The translations under genes and the position numbers were made by a program. From Aeromicrobium sp. Root495 (GTDB lineage: Bacteria > Actinomycetota > Actinomycetes > Propionibacteriales > Nocardioidaceae): a stretch of DNA of 64,000 bases. Positions within the stretch are counted from its first letter, which is position 1, and each line of letters starts with the position of its first letter. Location of the stretch: positions 1,049,846-1,113,845 of the forward strand of contig NZ_LMFJ01000001.1 in the NCBI RefSeq assembly GCF_001426755.1, in the 5' to 3' direction. The notes under the pieces are model-generated. The model was given only the letters and a program-made list of their open reading frames with translations, was not told where the DNA came from and did no database searches. Positions 47,142-55,504 of this stretch are shown piece by piece.

Positions 47142-48603
47142 TCCCCGTGGTTTCATCACGACTCCCCGCCAGGTGGCCGAGCGCCGCCCCGTGGAGGAGC
47201 GCGTCAACGACTGGCTCGAGGTCTACCCCGGTGGGCCCGGCAAGGCGTTGCTGCCGATCATCTCCGAGCAGGCGGGGCGCTGCATGGACTGCGGCATCCC
47301 CTTCTGCCACTCGGGCTGCCCCCTGGGCAACCTGATCCCGGAGTGGAACGACCTGGTCTGGCGCGACGACTGGGACGAGTCGATCGACCGTCTGCACGCC
47401 ACGAACAACTTCCCGGAGTTCACGGGCCGGCTCTGCCCGGCACCGTGCGAGACGGCGTGCGTGGTCGGCATCAACCGCGACCCGGTGACCATCAAGAACG
47501 TCGAGGTCTCGATCATCGACACCGCGTGGGAGCGTCACAACGTCAAGCCCGAGCCGCCGGAGTGGCTCACGGGCAAGACGGTGGCGGTCGTGGGCTCCGG
47601 CCCGGCCGGCCTGGCCACCGCCCAGCAGCTCACGCGCGCGGGACACACCGTCGCGGTCTACGAGCGCGACGAGAAGCCCGGCGGGCTGCTGCGCTTCGGG
47701 ATCCCCGAGTTCAAGATGGAGAAGCGTCACGTCGATCGTCGCGTCGACCAGATGCGACGTGAGGGCACGGTGTTCCGCACCGGCGTCAAGGTCGGCGAGG
47801 ACATCACCGGCTCGCAGCTGCGCGACCGCTACGACGCCGTCGTCCTGGCCATCGGGTCCACGGTCCGCCGCGACCTCCCGGCCCCGGGCCGTGAGCTCGC
47901 GGGCATCCACCAGGCCATGGACTTCCTGCCCCAGGCCAACCGCGTGGCGCTCGGCGAGGAGGTCCAGGACCAGATCCTGGCCACCGACAAGGACGTCGTC
48001 ATCATCGGTGGCGGCGACACGGGCGCGGACTGCCTCGGCACGTCCATCCGTCAGGGTGCGCGCTCCATCACGAGCCTGGAGATCATGCCCCAGGCCGGCG
48101 AGGAGCGTCCCGAGCACCAGCCGTGGCCGACGTACCCCATGGTGTACCGCGTCGCCTCGGCCCACGAGGAGGGCGGCGACCGCGTCTACGCCGTCTCCAC
48201 CCAGGAGTTCGTGGGCGACGACGACGGTCACGTCTCCGGCCTCCGCATCACCGAGGTGGAGATGAAGGACGGGAAGTTCGAGAACGTCCCGGGCAGCGAG
48301 CGGGTCATCCCGGCACAGCTCGTGCTGTTCGCGATGGGCTTCACCGGTCCCGAGAAGGACGGTCTCGTCTCCCAGCTGGGCGTGGACCTCGACGAGCGCG
48401 GCAACGTCAAGCGCGACCGTTCCTACATGTCCAGCGTGCCCGGCGTGTTCGTCGCCGGCGACGCCGGTCGTGGCCAGTCGCTCATCGTGTGGGCCATCGC
48501 GGAGGGTCGCTCGGCCGCCAACGGCGTCGATGCCTTCCTCACCGGTGAGGCCAGCAACCTGCCGCGTCCGATCAACCCCAACGACAGGCCGCTCACGGTC
48601 TGA
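47134..48603 (+). CDS. gltD: Glutamate synthase small subunit
   Basis: 489 aa. Feeds NADPH electrons to GltB. The N-terminal double cluster region is intact: [20 protein letters not shown] and [15 protein letters not shown] binding is in [17 protein letters not shown] and NADPH binding in [37 protein letters not shown] ends the FAD site. GTG 47134 lies inside the gltB end. Closed by the hairpin at 48630-48660. Confidence 0.97.
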   Translation: MADPRGFITTPRQVAERRPVEERVNDWLEVYPGGPGKALLPIISEQAGRCMDCGIPFCHSGCPLGNLIPEWNDLVWRDDWDESIDRLHATNNFPEFTGRLCPAPCETACVVGINRDPVTIKNVEVSIIDTAWERHNVKPEPPEWLTGKTVAVVGSGPAGLATAQQLTRAGHTVAVYERDEKPGGLLRFGIPEFKMEKRHVDRRVDQMRREGTVFRTGVKVGEDITGSQLRDRYDAVVLAIGSTVRRDLPAPGRELAGIHQAMDFLPQANRVALGEEVQDQILATDKDVVIIGGGDTGADCLGTSIRQGARSITSLEIMPQAGEERPEHQPWPTYPMVYRVASAHEEGGDRVYAVSTQEFVGDDDGHVSGLRITEVEMKDGKFENVPGSERVIPAQLVLFAMGFTGPEKDGLVSQLGVDLDERGNVKRDRSYMSSVPGVFVAGDAGRGQSLIVWAIAEGRSAANGVDAFLTGEASNLPRPINPNDRPLTV

Positions 48604-48629
48604 GCGCGCGACTCTCCGATCCGTCGGAC

Positions 48630-48660
48630 GAGCCCGTCGGAGCCTGGCTCCGGCGGGCTC
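48630..48660 (+). terminator. Terminator after gltD
   Basis: 48630-48644 pairs with 48646-48660, a 15-bp stem with one G-U pair; the centre must open to form the loop. It lies 27 bp after the gltD stop and upstream of the pyk promoter. Confidence 0.8.
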
Positions 48661-48703
48661 GGTCGTCGTGCGGGGTGACTCGTGAGTAGGGCCCACCCAG
48701 GCA

Positions 48704-48709
48704 TAGGGT
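48704..48709 (+). promoter_or_regulatory. Leaderless -10 of pyk
   Basis: TAGGGT followed by 6 nt and GTG 48716. Confidence 0.6.
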
Positions 48710-48715
48710 GGGGTC

Positions 48716-50173
48716 GTGCGTAGAGCCAAGATCGTCTGTACCCTCGGCCCCGCCGTCGCCTCCGCCGAGCGCATCCTGCAGCTCGTCGAGGCCGGCATGG
48801 ACGTCGCGCGACTCAACATGAGCCACGGCGACCACCCCGACCACGAGCAGAACGTCGTGCACGTCCGAGCAGCCGCGGAGCGGACGGGCAAGGCCATCGC
48901 CATCCTGGCCGACCTCCAGGGCCCCAAGATCCGGCTCGGCCGTTTCGCCGAGGGATCCATCGAGGTGGCGGTGGGCGACCGCTTCACCATCACGGTCGAC
49001 GACGTCCAGGGCGACCAGGACCGTTGCTCCACCACGTACAAGGGCCTGCCCGGCGACGTCTCGCCCGGCGACCAGATCCTCGTCGACGACGGGCGGATGC
49101 GCCTGCGCGCCCTCGAGGTCACGGCCACCGAGGTCGTCACCACGGTCGAGACCTCCGGCACGTTGAGCAACAACAAGGGCATCAACCTGCCCGGTGTCTC
49201 GGTGAGCGTCCCCGCCATGAGCGAGAAGGACATCGCCGACCTGCGCTTCGCCCTCCACCAGGACGTCGACTTCGTGGCCCTGTCGTTCGTGCGCAACGCC
49301 CGCGACGCCGAGGACGTGCGCCGCATCATGCGCGAGGAGAACATCCACCGTCCGGTCATCGCCAAGATCGAGAAGCCGCAGGCCGTCGAGAACCTCGACG
49401 AGATCATGGACGCCTTCGACGGTGTCATGGTGGCCCGCGGCGACCTCGGCGTCGAGCTGCCGCTCGAGGACGTGCCGATCGTCCAGAAGCTCATCGTGGA
49501 GAAGGCCCGGCGCAACGCCAAGCCCGTCATCGTGGCCACGCAGATGCTCGAGTCCATGATCTCTGCGCCGCGCCCCACGCGCGCCGAGGCCTCCGACGTC
49601 GCCAACGCGGTGCTCGACGGCGCCGACGCCGTGATGCTCTCGGGCGAGACGAGCGTGGGGGAGTACCCCATCCAGACCGTCAAGACCATGGCGCGCATCA
49701 TCGAGTCCACCGAGGACCACGGCCTGCCGCGCATGGCGGCCTACACGTGGACCCCCAAGACCCGCACGGGCATCATCTGCCGCGGCGCCTCCGAGGTGGC
49801 TGAGGCCATCGGAGCCCAGTACGTCATCGCGTTCACCACCATCGGCGGCTCGGCCCGCCGCATGGCCCGGTACCGCTCGCCCATCCCTGTGCTGGCGTTC
49901 ACGCCCGACGACCTCACGCGGCGCCAGCTGGCCCTCACGTGGGGCGTCGAGACGTTCCTCGTGCCCGAGGTGAAGCACACCGACGAGATGGTCATGCAGG
50001 TCGACAAGCGCCTCCTCGAGATCGCCCGCTGCGACCACGGCCAGGAGGTCGTGATCGTGGCCGGTGCCCCTCCCGGGATCCCCGGCTCCACCAACGCCCT
50101 GCGGATCCACCGCATGGGCGACGCCATCAACAAGGTGGTCCCGGCCTACGACGACCTCGAGGAAGAGGACTGA
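48716..50173 (+). CDS. pyk: Pyruvate kinase
   Basis: 485 aa. Final ATP-yielding step of glycolysis. RRAKIVCTLGPAVAS starts the barrel; VIAKIEKPQAVENLDEIMD is the active-site signature with the catalytic Lys, and VMVARGDLGVELP binds Mg2+. The flexible B domain lies at about residues 70-170. The C-terminal regulatory domain is present. Leaderless GTG start. No terminator is obvious before the tRNA promoter. Confidence 0.97.
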   Translation: MRRAKIVCTLGPAVASAERILQLVEAGMDVARLNMSHGDHPDHEQNVVHVRAAAERTGKAIAILADLQGPKIRLGRFAEGSIEVAVGDRFTITVDDVQGDQDRCSTTYKGLPGDVSPGDQILVDDGRMRLRALEVTATEVVTTVETSGTLSNNKGINLPGVSVSVPAMSEKDIADLRFALHQDVDFVALSFVRNARDAEDVRRIMREENIHRPVIAKIEKPQAVENLDEIMDAFDGVMVARGDLGVELPLEDVPIVQKLIVEKARRNAKPVIVATQMLESMISAPRPTRAEASDVANAVLDGADAVMLSGETSVGEYPIQTVKTMARIIESTEDHGLPRMAAYTWTPKTRTGIICRGASEVAEAIGAQYVIAFTTIGGSARRMARYRSPIPVLAFTPDDLTRRQLALTWGVETFLVPEVKHTDEMVMQVDKRLLEIARCDHGQEVVIVAGAPPGIPGSTNALRIHRMGDAINKVVPAYDDLEEED

Positions 50174-50246
50174 CCGTCCCGGTCCCTCCCGCCCCTCGCG
50201 GTGTGGTGCGTGATCGACCCTTGCCGCGGCCACGACGGCTCGACGC

Positions 50247-50252
50247 TAGGGT
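50247..50252 (+). promoter_or_regulatory. -10 element of the tRNA gene
   Basis: TAGGGT, 14 nt before the tRNA 5' end, which would leave a short precursor leader of about 8 nt. The -35 is unclear. Confidence 0.5.
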
Positions 50253-50266
50253 GGTCGGGCTGTTGA

Positions 50267-50339
50267 GTCCCGGTACCCCAACGGCAGAGGGAGTCGGCTC
50301 AAACCCGATCCAGTGTGGGTTCGAATCCCACCCGGGACA
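50267..50339 (+). tRNA. tRNA with anticodon CAA (Leu by anticodon), short variable loop
   Basis: A 73-nt cloverleaf without encoded CCA. The acceptor stem GTCCCGG (50267-50273) pairs with CCGGGAC (50332-50338); the discriminator is A. The D arm has 3 pairs, CCC/GGG, with GG in the loop. The anticodon stem GTCGG/CCGAT has one G-U pair; the loop is CTCAAAC with anticodon CAA. The variable region is only 5 nt (CCAGT). The T arm is GTGGG-TTCGAAT-CCCAC. CAA reads UUG (Leu), but leucine tRNAs normally have a long variable arm, so identity is not settled. Confidence 0.9.
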
Positions 50340-50367
50340 CGTTCGGTCCTCGTGACGAGGCGGCCGA

Positions 50368-50373
50368 TAACCT
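50368..50373 (+). promoter_or_regulatory. Leaderless -10 of pdtaR
   Basis: TAACCT followed by exactly 6 nt and GTG 50380. Confidence 0.6.
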
Positions 50374-50379
50374 ACGCAC

Positions 50380-50982
50380 GTGACTTCTGACCCCACGCCC
50401 CAGGCTCGCCGCGTCGTCGTGGCGGAGGACGAGGCGATCATCCGCCTCGACCTGGTCGAGATGCTGGGGGAGCAGGGCTACGACGTCGTGGGGCAGGCTG
50501 CCGACGGTGAGCAGGCAGTGGAGCTGGCCGAGCTCCTGCGGCCCGACCTCGTGGTCATGGACGTCAAGATGCCGCGGCTCGACGGGATCAGCGCCGCGTC
50601 GCGCATCGCCGCGGCCCGGATCGCGCCGGTCGTGATCCTCACGGCCTTCAGCCAGCGCGAGCTCGTGGAGCGGGCCCGGGACTCCGGCGCCATGGCCTAC
50701 CTCGTCAAGCCGTTCACGGCGACCGACCTCGTGCCCGCCATCGAGATGGCCATGAGCCGCTTCGCCGAGGTCCGTGCGCTCGCCGACGAGGTGGAGGACC
50801 TCACGGAGCAGCTCGCCACCCGCAAGCTGGTGGAACGCGCCAAGGCGGTGCTCCAGGAGTCGCTCTCGCTCAGCGAGCCGGAGGCCTTCGGCTGGATCCA
50901 GCGGACCGCCATGGACCTGCGGATCTCCATGCGCGAGGTCGCCCAGCAGGTCATCGACCACGGTGCCGAGATCGGTTCCTGA
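50380..50982 (+). CDS. pdtaR: ANTAR-domain response regulator (PdtaR)
   Basis: 200 aa. The receiver domain (about residues 8-125) has the acidic pair in VVVAEDEAIIRLD, the phospho-acceptor Asp in LVVMDVKMPRLDG and the Lys in AYLVKPFTATDL. The ANTAR domain (about 140-195: RAKAVLQESLSLSEPEAFGWIQ and REVAQQVI) binds paired RNA hairpins to prevent termination in this family. The cognate kinase PdtaS is not nearby. Leaderless GTG. Confidence 0.93.
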   Translation: MTSDPTPQARRVVVAEDEAIIRLDLVEMLGEQGYDVVGQAADGEQAVELAELLRPDLVVMDVKMPRLDGISAASRIAAARIAPVVILTAFSQRELVERARDSGAMAYLVKPFTATDLVPAIEMAMSRFAEVRALADEVEDLTEQLATRKLVERAKAVLQESLSLSEPEAFGWIQRTAMDLRISMREVAQQVIDHGAEIGS

Positions 50983-51113
50983 CCTCCCGGGTTACAAGTT
51001 GACTACGAACCGGGATTTAACACCGTGATGGGCCCGAGTGACACGCACGGCGACTAGGTTTCAGAACACTGTTGCGGCCGTGACGGCCGTTCGACTGAAC
51101 CCCCGGAGGACAG

Positions 51114-52376
51114 ATGAAGCGCAGTACCAAGACCATGCGTCTTGCCGCTGTCGCCGCTGCCGGTGCGCTGGTGCTTGCAGCGTGCGGTGGAAGCGATGAC
51201 GACAAGTCCGAGTCCGACAAGCCCGCCGCGGCCAAGGGCGACGGTGTCCTGACCATCGGCTCGCTGCTGCCCCAGACCGGCAGCCTCGCCTACCTCGGCC
51301 CGCCGGAGTTCGCCGGCGTCGACCTGGCGATCAAGGACATCAACGAGGCTGGCGGCGTGCTGGGCAAGGACGTCAAGGGCGTCAAGGCCGACTCGGGCGA
51401 CACCGACTCGGGCATCGCCCCGGCCGAGACCGACAAGCTGCTCAAGGCCAGGTCCGACGTCATCATCGGTGCGGCCTCCTCGGGCGTCTCGCTGACCGTG
51501 ATCGACAAGATCATGTCGGCCGGCGTCGTCGAGTACTCGCCCGCCAACACGTCGACCGAGTTCGACGAGGGTGACTACTCCAAGCCCGACCTGTACTTCC
51601 GCACGGCGCCGTCCGACATCCTCCAGGGCGCCGTCATGGCCAACCTGCTGGTGAAGGACAAGCGTCAGAACATCGCCATCCTGGCTCGCCAGGACGCCTA
51701 CGGCGAGACGCTGGCCAAGCAGATCTCCTCCAACGTCGAGGCTGCAGGCTCCAAGGTCGCCGTCAACGAGCTGTACTCGGAGAAGGACGGCCCGTCCGAC
51801 ACGCAGATCTCTGCTGTCGCCGATGCCAAGCCCGACGCCGTCGTGCTCGTCGCCTTCGACGAGACGAAGCAGATCGTGCCGAAGCTCATCAAGGCGGGCG
51901 TCGCCCCGACGGACGTCCCCACGTACTTCGTCGACGGCAACACGGCGGACTACTCCAAGGACCTTCCCAAGGGCTCGCTGACCGGCACGAAGGGCACCAT
52001 CCCCGGTGCCGAGGCCGCTGGCGACTTCAAGAAGCGTCTTGCGACGGTCAACCCGGACCTCAAGGACTACGCCTACGCCGGTGAGTCCTACGACGCGGTC
52101 GTCACCTCGGCACTCGCGGCCATCAAGGCCAAGAGCGACTCGGGCACCGACATCGCCAAGGAGCTCCCGGGCATCACCAAGGACGGCGAGAAGTGCACCG
52201 ACTTCGCCGCCTGCGTGAAGCTGCTCGACGCCGGCACCGACATCGACTACGACGGTGTCTCCGGTCCGATCGAGCTCGGCGAGACGGGTTCGCCCACCTC
52301 GGCGTCGATCGGCGTGTACGAGTACAGCAACGACAACACCATCAAGCCGGTCGAGTACGTCAAGGGCTCGATCTGA
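51114..52376 (+). CDS. livK: Branched-chain amino-acid-type ABC substrate-binding lipoprotein
   Basis: 420 aa. The signal peptide ends in the lipobox VLAAC with Cys24, followed by an Asp/Ser/Lys-rich linker and a two-lobe type I periplasmic-binding fold (IGSLLPQTGSLAYLGPPE; AILARQDAYGETLAKQI). It is membrane-anchored and delivers ligand to LivH/LivM. The true ligand (Leu/Ile/Val, urea, or an aromatic compound) cannot be read from sequence. It is transcribed toward the permease operon, not with it. GGAGG at 51105-51109 is the ribosome site; the 131-bp upstream region has no clear promoter. Confidence 0.9.
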   Translation: MKRSTKTMRLAAVAAAGALVLAACGGSDDDKSESDKPAAAKGDGVLTIGSLLPQTGSLAYLGPPEFAGVDLAIKDINEAGGVLGKDVKGVKADSGDTDSGIAPAETDKLLKARSDVIIGAASSGVSLTVIDKIMSAGVVEYSPANTSTEFDEGDYSKPDLYFRTAPSDILQGAVMANLLVKDKRQNIAILARQDAYGETLAKQISSNVEAAGSKVAVNELYSEKDGPSDTQISAVADAKPDAVVLVAFDETKQIVPKLIKAGVAPTDVPTYFVDGNTADYSKDLPKGSLTGTKGTIPGAEAAGDFKKRLATVNPDLKDYAYAGESYDAVVTSALAAIKAKSDSGTDIAKELPGITKDGEKCTDFAACVKLLDAGTDIDYDGVSGPIELGETGSPTSASIGVYEYSNDNTIKPVEYVKGSI

Positions 52377-52411
52377 GTCGAGAGACCCTGATCGGCTGAC
52401 CAGCTGAGGCG

Positions 52412-52440
52412 AGGCCCCGGACCATCAGGTCCGGGGCCTT
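52412..52440 (+). terminator. Terminator of livK
   Basis: A perfect 12-bp stem (52412-52423 with 52428-52439), loop ATCA, then TTGCT, 35 bp after the stop. Confidence 0.9.
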
Positions 52441-52483
52441 GCTGCGTCCGTAGGTGCCGGATCGCGATCACCGCCACGCCTCG

Positions 52484-52672
52484 TCGTTGGTCGGTGGGGG
52501 ACGAAGGATGAGGGATCGGGGTCGCGGGGGCGGCCACAATCCCTCATCGTTGGTCGGTGGGGGACGAAGGATGAGGGATCGGGGTCGCGGGGGCGGCCGC
52601 AATCCCTCATCGTTGGTCGGTGGGGGACGAAGGATGAGGGATGTGCGTCGTGGGGGCGGCCGCAATCCCTCA
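52484..52672. repeat. Three tandem copies of a 63-bp hairpin-forming repeat
   Basis: Copies begin at 52484, 52547 and 52610, with a partial fourth from 52673. Each copy can fold: GATGAGGGAT pairs with ATCCCTCATC (52507-52516 with 52539-52548 for the first). The first two are nearly identical; the third differs in its loop (ATGTGCGTCGTG in place of ATCGGGGTCGCG). 63 is a multiple of 3, so both strands have open frames of a 21-residue repeat, but I see no start or ribosome site to make them genes. Bases 52377-52793 contain no supported gene; this array and the two terminators are the visible content. Confidence 0.85.
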
Positions 52673-52739
52673 TCGTTCGTCCAAGGCGGCGCGGGGACGG
52701 AGCGGGGCGGACGCCAGGACCACGAGGGCAGCACGACGA

Positions 52740-52775
52740 AAGGACCCCGCCGACCCGGAGGTCGAGGGGGCCCTT
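52740..52775 (-). terminator. Terminator of the livHMGF operon
   Basis: On the minus strand AAGGGCCCC (52767-52775) pairs with GGGGTCCTT (52740-52748) with one G-U pair, followed by TTCG, 18 bp past the livF stop. Confidence 0.65.
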
Positions 52776-52793
52776 CGCCGGTGGTGCAGGCGC

Positions 52794-53576
52794 TCAGGAG
52801 GCCTTGGCGCCCAGGGTGCCGAGGTAGAGCGAGATGACCTTGGGATCGTTGTTGAGGTCGCGACCCGTGCCGGAGTAGGCGTTGCGGCCATGGTCGAGCA
52901 CGTAGCCACGGTCGCAGATCTGCAGGCAGCGGCGAGCGTTCTGCTCGACCATGATGACCGAGACGCCGGCCTTGTTGATGTTGCGCGTCTGCACGAACAC
53001 CTCGTCCTGCAGGACGGGGGAGAGGCCGGCCGACGGCTCGTCGAGCAGCAGCACGGACGGGTTCATCATGAGCGCCCGGCCCATGGCCACCATCTGTCGC
53101 TCACCGCCCGAGAGCTGGCCCGCGCGCTGCTTACGGCGCTCGCCGAGCCGCGGGAAGATGTCGGTGACGAACTCGAACCGCTCGGCGAAGTTCTGCGGCT
53201 CCTGGTAGCAGCCCATCTCGAGGTTCTCCTCGATGGTCAGGCTGGGGAAGACGTTCTCCGTCTGCGGCACGAACCCGATGCCCTTGGTGACGAGCTGGTC
53301 GGCCCGCTGGTTCGTGATGTCGACGCCCTTGAGCTTGACGGTGCCCTCGTGGATCTTCACGAGGCCGAAGAGCGCCTTGAGGAGCGTCGACTTGCCGGCG
53401 CCGTTGGGTCCGATGATGCCCACGAGCTCGCCGGGCTGGCAGTAGAGGTCGGCGCCGTTGAGGATGTTCACCCCCGGCAGGTACCCGGCGATGAGGTTGT
53501 CGGCGCGCAGCACCGCGTTCTCGACACCGGCGAGGTGCTTCTCGCGCTCGATCTTCTGGTCGTCTGCGTCGGTCAT
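52794..53576 (-). CDS. livF: Branched-chain amino-acid-type ABC transporter ATPase LivF
   Basis: 260 aa. Walker A GPNGAGKSTLLKAL, the Q-loop PQTENVFPSLT, signature LSGGERQMVAMGRAL, Walker B VLLLDEPSAGLSP and switch MVEQNARRCL; Gln replaces His in the switch (EQNA), normal for LivF. It hydrolyses ATP with LivG on the inner face of the membrane. Last gene of the operon; the ATG overlaps the livG stop. Confidence 0.93.
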   Translation of the reverse strand: MTDADDQKIEREKHLAGVENAVLRADNLIAGYLPGVNILNGADLYCQPGELVGIIGPNGAGKSTLLKALFGLVKIHEGTVKLKGVDITNQRADQLVTKGIGFVPQTENVFPSLTIEENLEMGCYQEPQNFAERFEFVTDIFPRLGERRKQRAGQLSGGERQMVAMGRALMMNPSVLLLDEPSAGLSPVLQDEVFVQTRNINKAGVSVIMVEQNARRCLQICDRGYVLDHGRNAYSGTGRDLNNDPKVISLYLGTLGAKAS

Positions 53577-54511
53577 TCCTTCGCCTCCTCGGCTGCTGCT
53601 TCGGCATCGAGCTCGGCTTCTGCCTGGGCTTCCAGCTCCGCGGGGTCGAGCTCGGTCAGGTCGGTGTCGTGGTGGGCGCCGAGGTAGGCGTCGATCACGG
53701 CGGGGTCGGCCATGACCGACTCCGGCGTGCCCTCGGCCACGATCTGCCCCTGGGCCATGACGATGACCCAGTCGGAGATCTCGCGGACCATGTCCATGTC
53801 GTGCTCCACGAAGAGGACCGTGCGGCCCTCGTCGCGCAGTGACTTCACGTGACCCAGCAGCGACTGCTTGAGGGCCGGGTTCACGCCGGCCATGGGCTCG
53901 TCGAGCATGATCAGCTCGGGGTCGACCATGAGGGAGCGAGCCATCTCGAGGAGCTTGCGCTGCCCGCCCGAGAGCGATCCGGCGAAGTCCTCGCGCTTGG
54001 CGTCGAGCTTGAACCGCTCGAGGAGCTCGTCGGCTCGTGCCGTGATCTCGTCCTCCTGCGAGCCCCAGAGCGACTTGAACGGCGCCGACCAGATCTTCTC
54101 GCCGCGCTGGCCGGTGGCACCGAGACGCATGTTCTCGATGACGGTGAGCTTGGCCAGGACCTTGGTGAGCTGGAAGGTGCGCACCATGCCGGCGCGCGCC
54201 ACCTTGAACGCCGCCACCTTGGCGAGGGACTTGTCGTTGAACGACCAGGCTCCCGTGTCCGGGACGTCGAAGCCGGTGAGCAGGTTGAAGAGCGTCGTCT
54301 TGCCGGCACCGTTGGGACCGATCAGGGCGGTGATGACACCACGCTGGATCTCGATGTGCTGGACGTCGACGGCCTTCAGGCCGCCAAACGTGCGGGTGAT
54401 GTTGTCACCCTTGACGATGGGGTCGGGCTTGGGTGCACCAGGCACGCGGGGCACGTCGACCAGGCTGGCCGTGGCGGCCTCGCCGGTGGACCTCTTGAGG
54501 TTAGCGGGCAT
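53573..54511 (-). CDS. livG: Branched-chain amino-acid-type ABC transporter ATPase LivG
   Basis: 312 aa, longer than the usual about 255. Walker A GPNGAGKTTLFNLL, signature LSGGQRKLLEMARSL, Walker B LIMLDEPMAGVNP and switch VEHDMDMVREISD are intact. The extra length is a 30-residue N-terminal extension (RSTGEAATASLVDVPRVPGA) and a C-terminal Ala/Glu tail of about 30 residues (ELEAQAEAELDAEAAAEEAK), both probably disordered. Its start overlaps the end of livM by 11 bp. Confidence 0.93.
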   Translation of the reverse strand: MPANLKRSTGEAATASLVDVPRVPGAPKPDPIVKGDNITRTFGGLKAVDVQHIEIQRGVITALIGPNGAGKTTLFNLLTGFDVPDTGAWSFNDKSLAKVAAFKVARAGMVRTFQLTKVLAKLTVIENMRLGATGQRGEKIWSAPFKSLWGSQEDEITARADELLERFKLDAKREDFAGSLSGGQRKLLEMARSLMVDPELIMLDEPMAGVNPALKQSLLGHVKSLRDEGRTVLFVEHDMDMVREISDWVIVMAQGQIVAEGTPESVMADPAVIDAYLGAHHDTDLTELDPAELEAQAEAELDAEAAAEEAKE

Positions 54512-55496
54512 CGATCGCGATCTCCCTTCGATCGCCGAAGATCCCCTGGGGTCGGAAGATCATCAGCAGCATGAGGCCGAGCCCGAGCACGATGAACCGC
54601 ACGAGGCTCGCCTGCGTGTCGGTCATGAGCCAGGTCGGCAGGTTGACGCCGGAGCCGTCGGTGAGCTGGTCGAAGAGCTCACCCAGTCCGGCGACGAGGA
54701 ACCAGAAGATGATGGAGCCGACGACCGGTCCCAGCACCCGGGCCGCGCCACCCACGAGCAGGGCGGCGTAGGCGTAGAAGGTGAACGTCGTGTTGAAGTC
54801 GGTGGGGACGGCCGAGCCCTGCTTGAGGACGTGGAACAGACCGGCCAGACCACCGAAGACGCCACCGAGGATGAGCGCCTGCAGCTTGTACGAGAAGACG
54901 TTCTTGCCGAGCGAGCGCACGGCGTCCTCGTCCTCCCGGATGGAGCGCAGGATGCGTCCCCACGGGCTGCGCATGAGTGCCCAGACCAGGAGGCAGCCCA
55001 GGGCCACCAGGATCCAGCCGACGGTGAGCGACCACAGGTCCGAGCGTGACCACGAGACGATGCCGAGGTCGAGCGGACCCGAGTAGGGGTTCAGGTCCTG
55101 GAAGGGACGGACGAACCCGGTGAGCCCGTTGGAGCCGCCGAACACGTCCTTGAACTCCACCGCGCCCAGGATGAGGCGCAGGATCTCCGACGACGCGATG
55201 GTGACGATGGCCAGGTAGTCGGCTCTCAGCCGCAGCGTGGGCACGCCGAGCACGAGGGCCAGCAGCACCGGAGTGACCAGCGCGATCAGCACGCCGACGA
55301 AGAACGGCAGGTCGAATCGCACGACCGAGACCGCGAGACCGAAGCCCGCGATGGCCATGAAGCCGGACTGGCCGAAGTTCAGCAGGCCGGTGTAGCCGAA
55401 GTGGATGTTGAGTCCGATGGCCGCGAGGGCGAAGACGATCGCCTGCGGGCCCAGCGCCTGTGACAGCGCGGCGTCGATGATGTTCCCGAAGTCCAT
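54501..55496 (-). CDS. livM: Branched-chain amino-acid-type ABC transporter permease LivM
   Basis: 331 aa, about nine helices. GLNIHFGYTGLLNFGQSGFMAIAGFG is the family N-terminal core (given as GLNIHFGYTGLLNFGQSG), and SPWGRILRSIREDEDAVRSL is the EAA-like coupling loop. FRPQGIFGDR ends the protein as usual. The ATG at 55496 follows AGGGA; an open frame continues upstream, antisense-free but inside livH, and is not coding. Confidence 0.93.
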   Translation of the reverse strand: MDFGNIIDAALSQALGPQAIVFALAAIGLNIHFGYTGLLNFGQSGFMAIAGFGLAVSVVRFDLPFFVGVLIALVTPVLLALVLGVPTLRLRADYLAIVTIASSEILRLILGAVEFKDVFGGSNGLTGFVRPFQDLNPYSGPLDLGIVSWSRSDLWSLTVGWILVALGCLLVWALMRSPWGRILRSIREDEDAVRSLGKNVFSYKLQALILGGVFGGLAGLFHVLKQGSAVPTDFNTTFTFYAYAALLVGGAARVLGPVVGSIIFWFLVAGLGELFDQLTDGSGVNLPTWLMTDTQASLVRFIVLGLGLMLLMIFRPQGIFGDRREIAIDAR

Positions 55497-55504
55497 GGCT
55501 GTCC

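Noticed and set aside
43155-47207. 1350-residue antisense frame opposite gltB
   Set aside because: Shadow of gltB with biased composition (L, V, D, H, G) and no recognisable domain.
50999-51022. TTGACT and TTTAAC as a livK promoter
   Set aside because: The spacer is only 12 bp, too short for a normal sigma-70 type promoter.
52484-52672. CRISPR array
   Set aside because: The units are directly adjacent without distinct spacers, and there are no cas genes.
52425-52837. Open frames on both strands across the 63-bp repeats encoding a 21-residue repeat
   Set aside because: They exist only because the repeat length is a multiple of three; no ribosome site, and frames run into both terminators.
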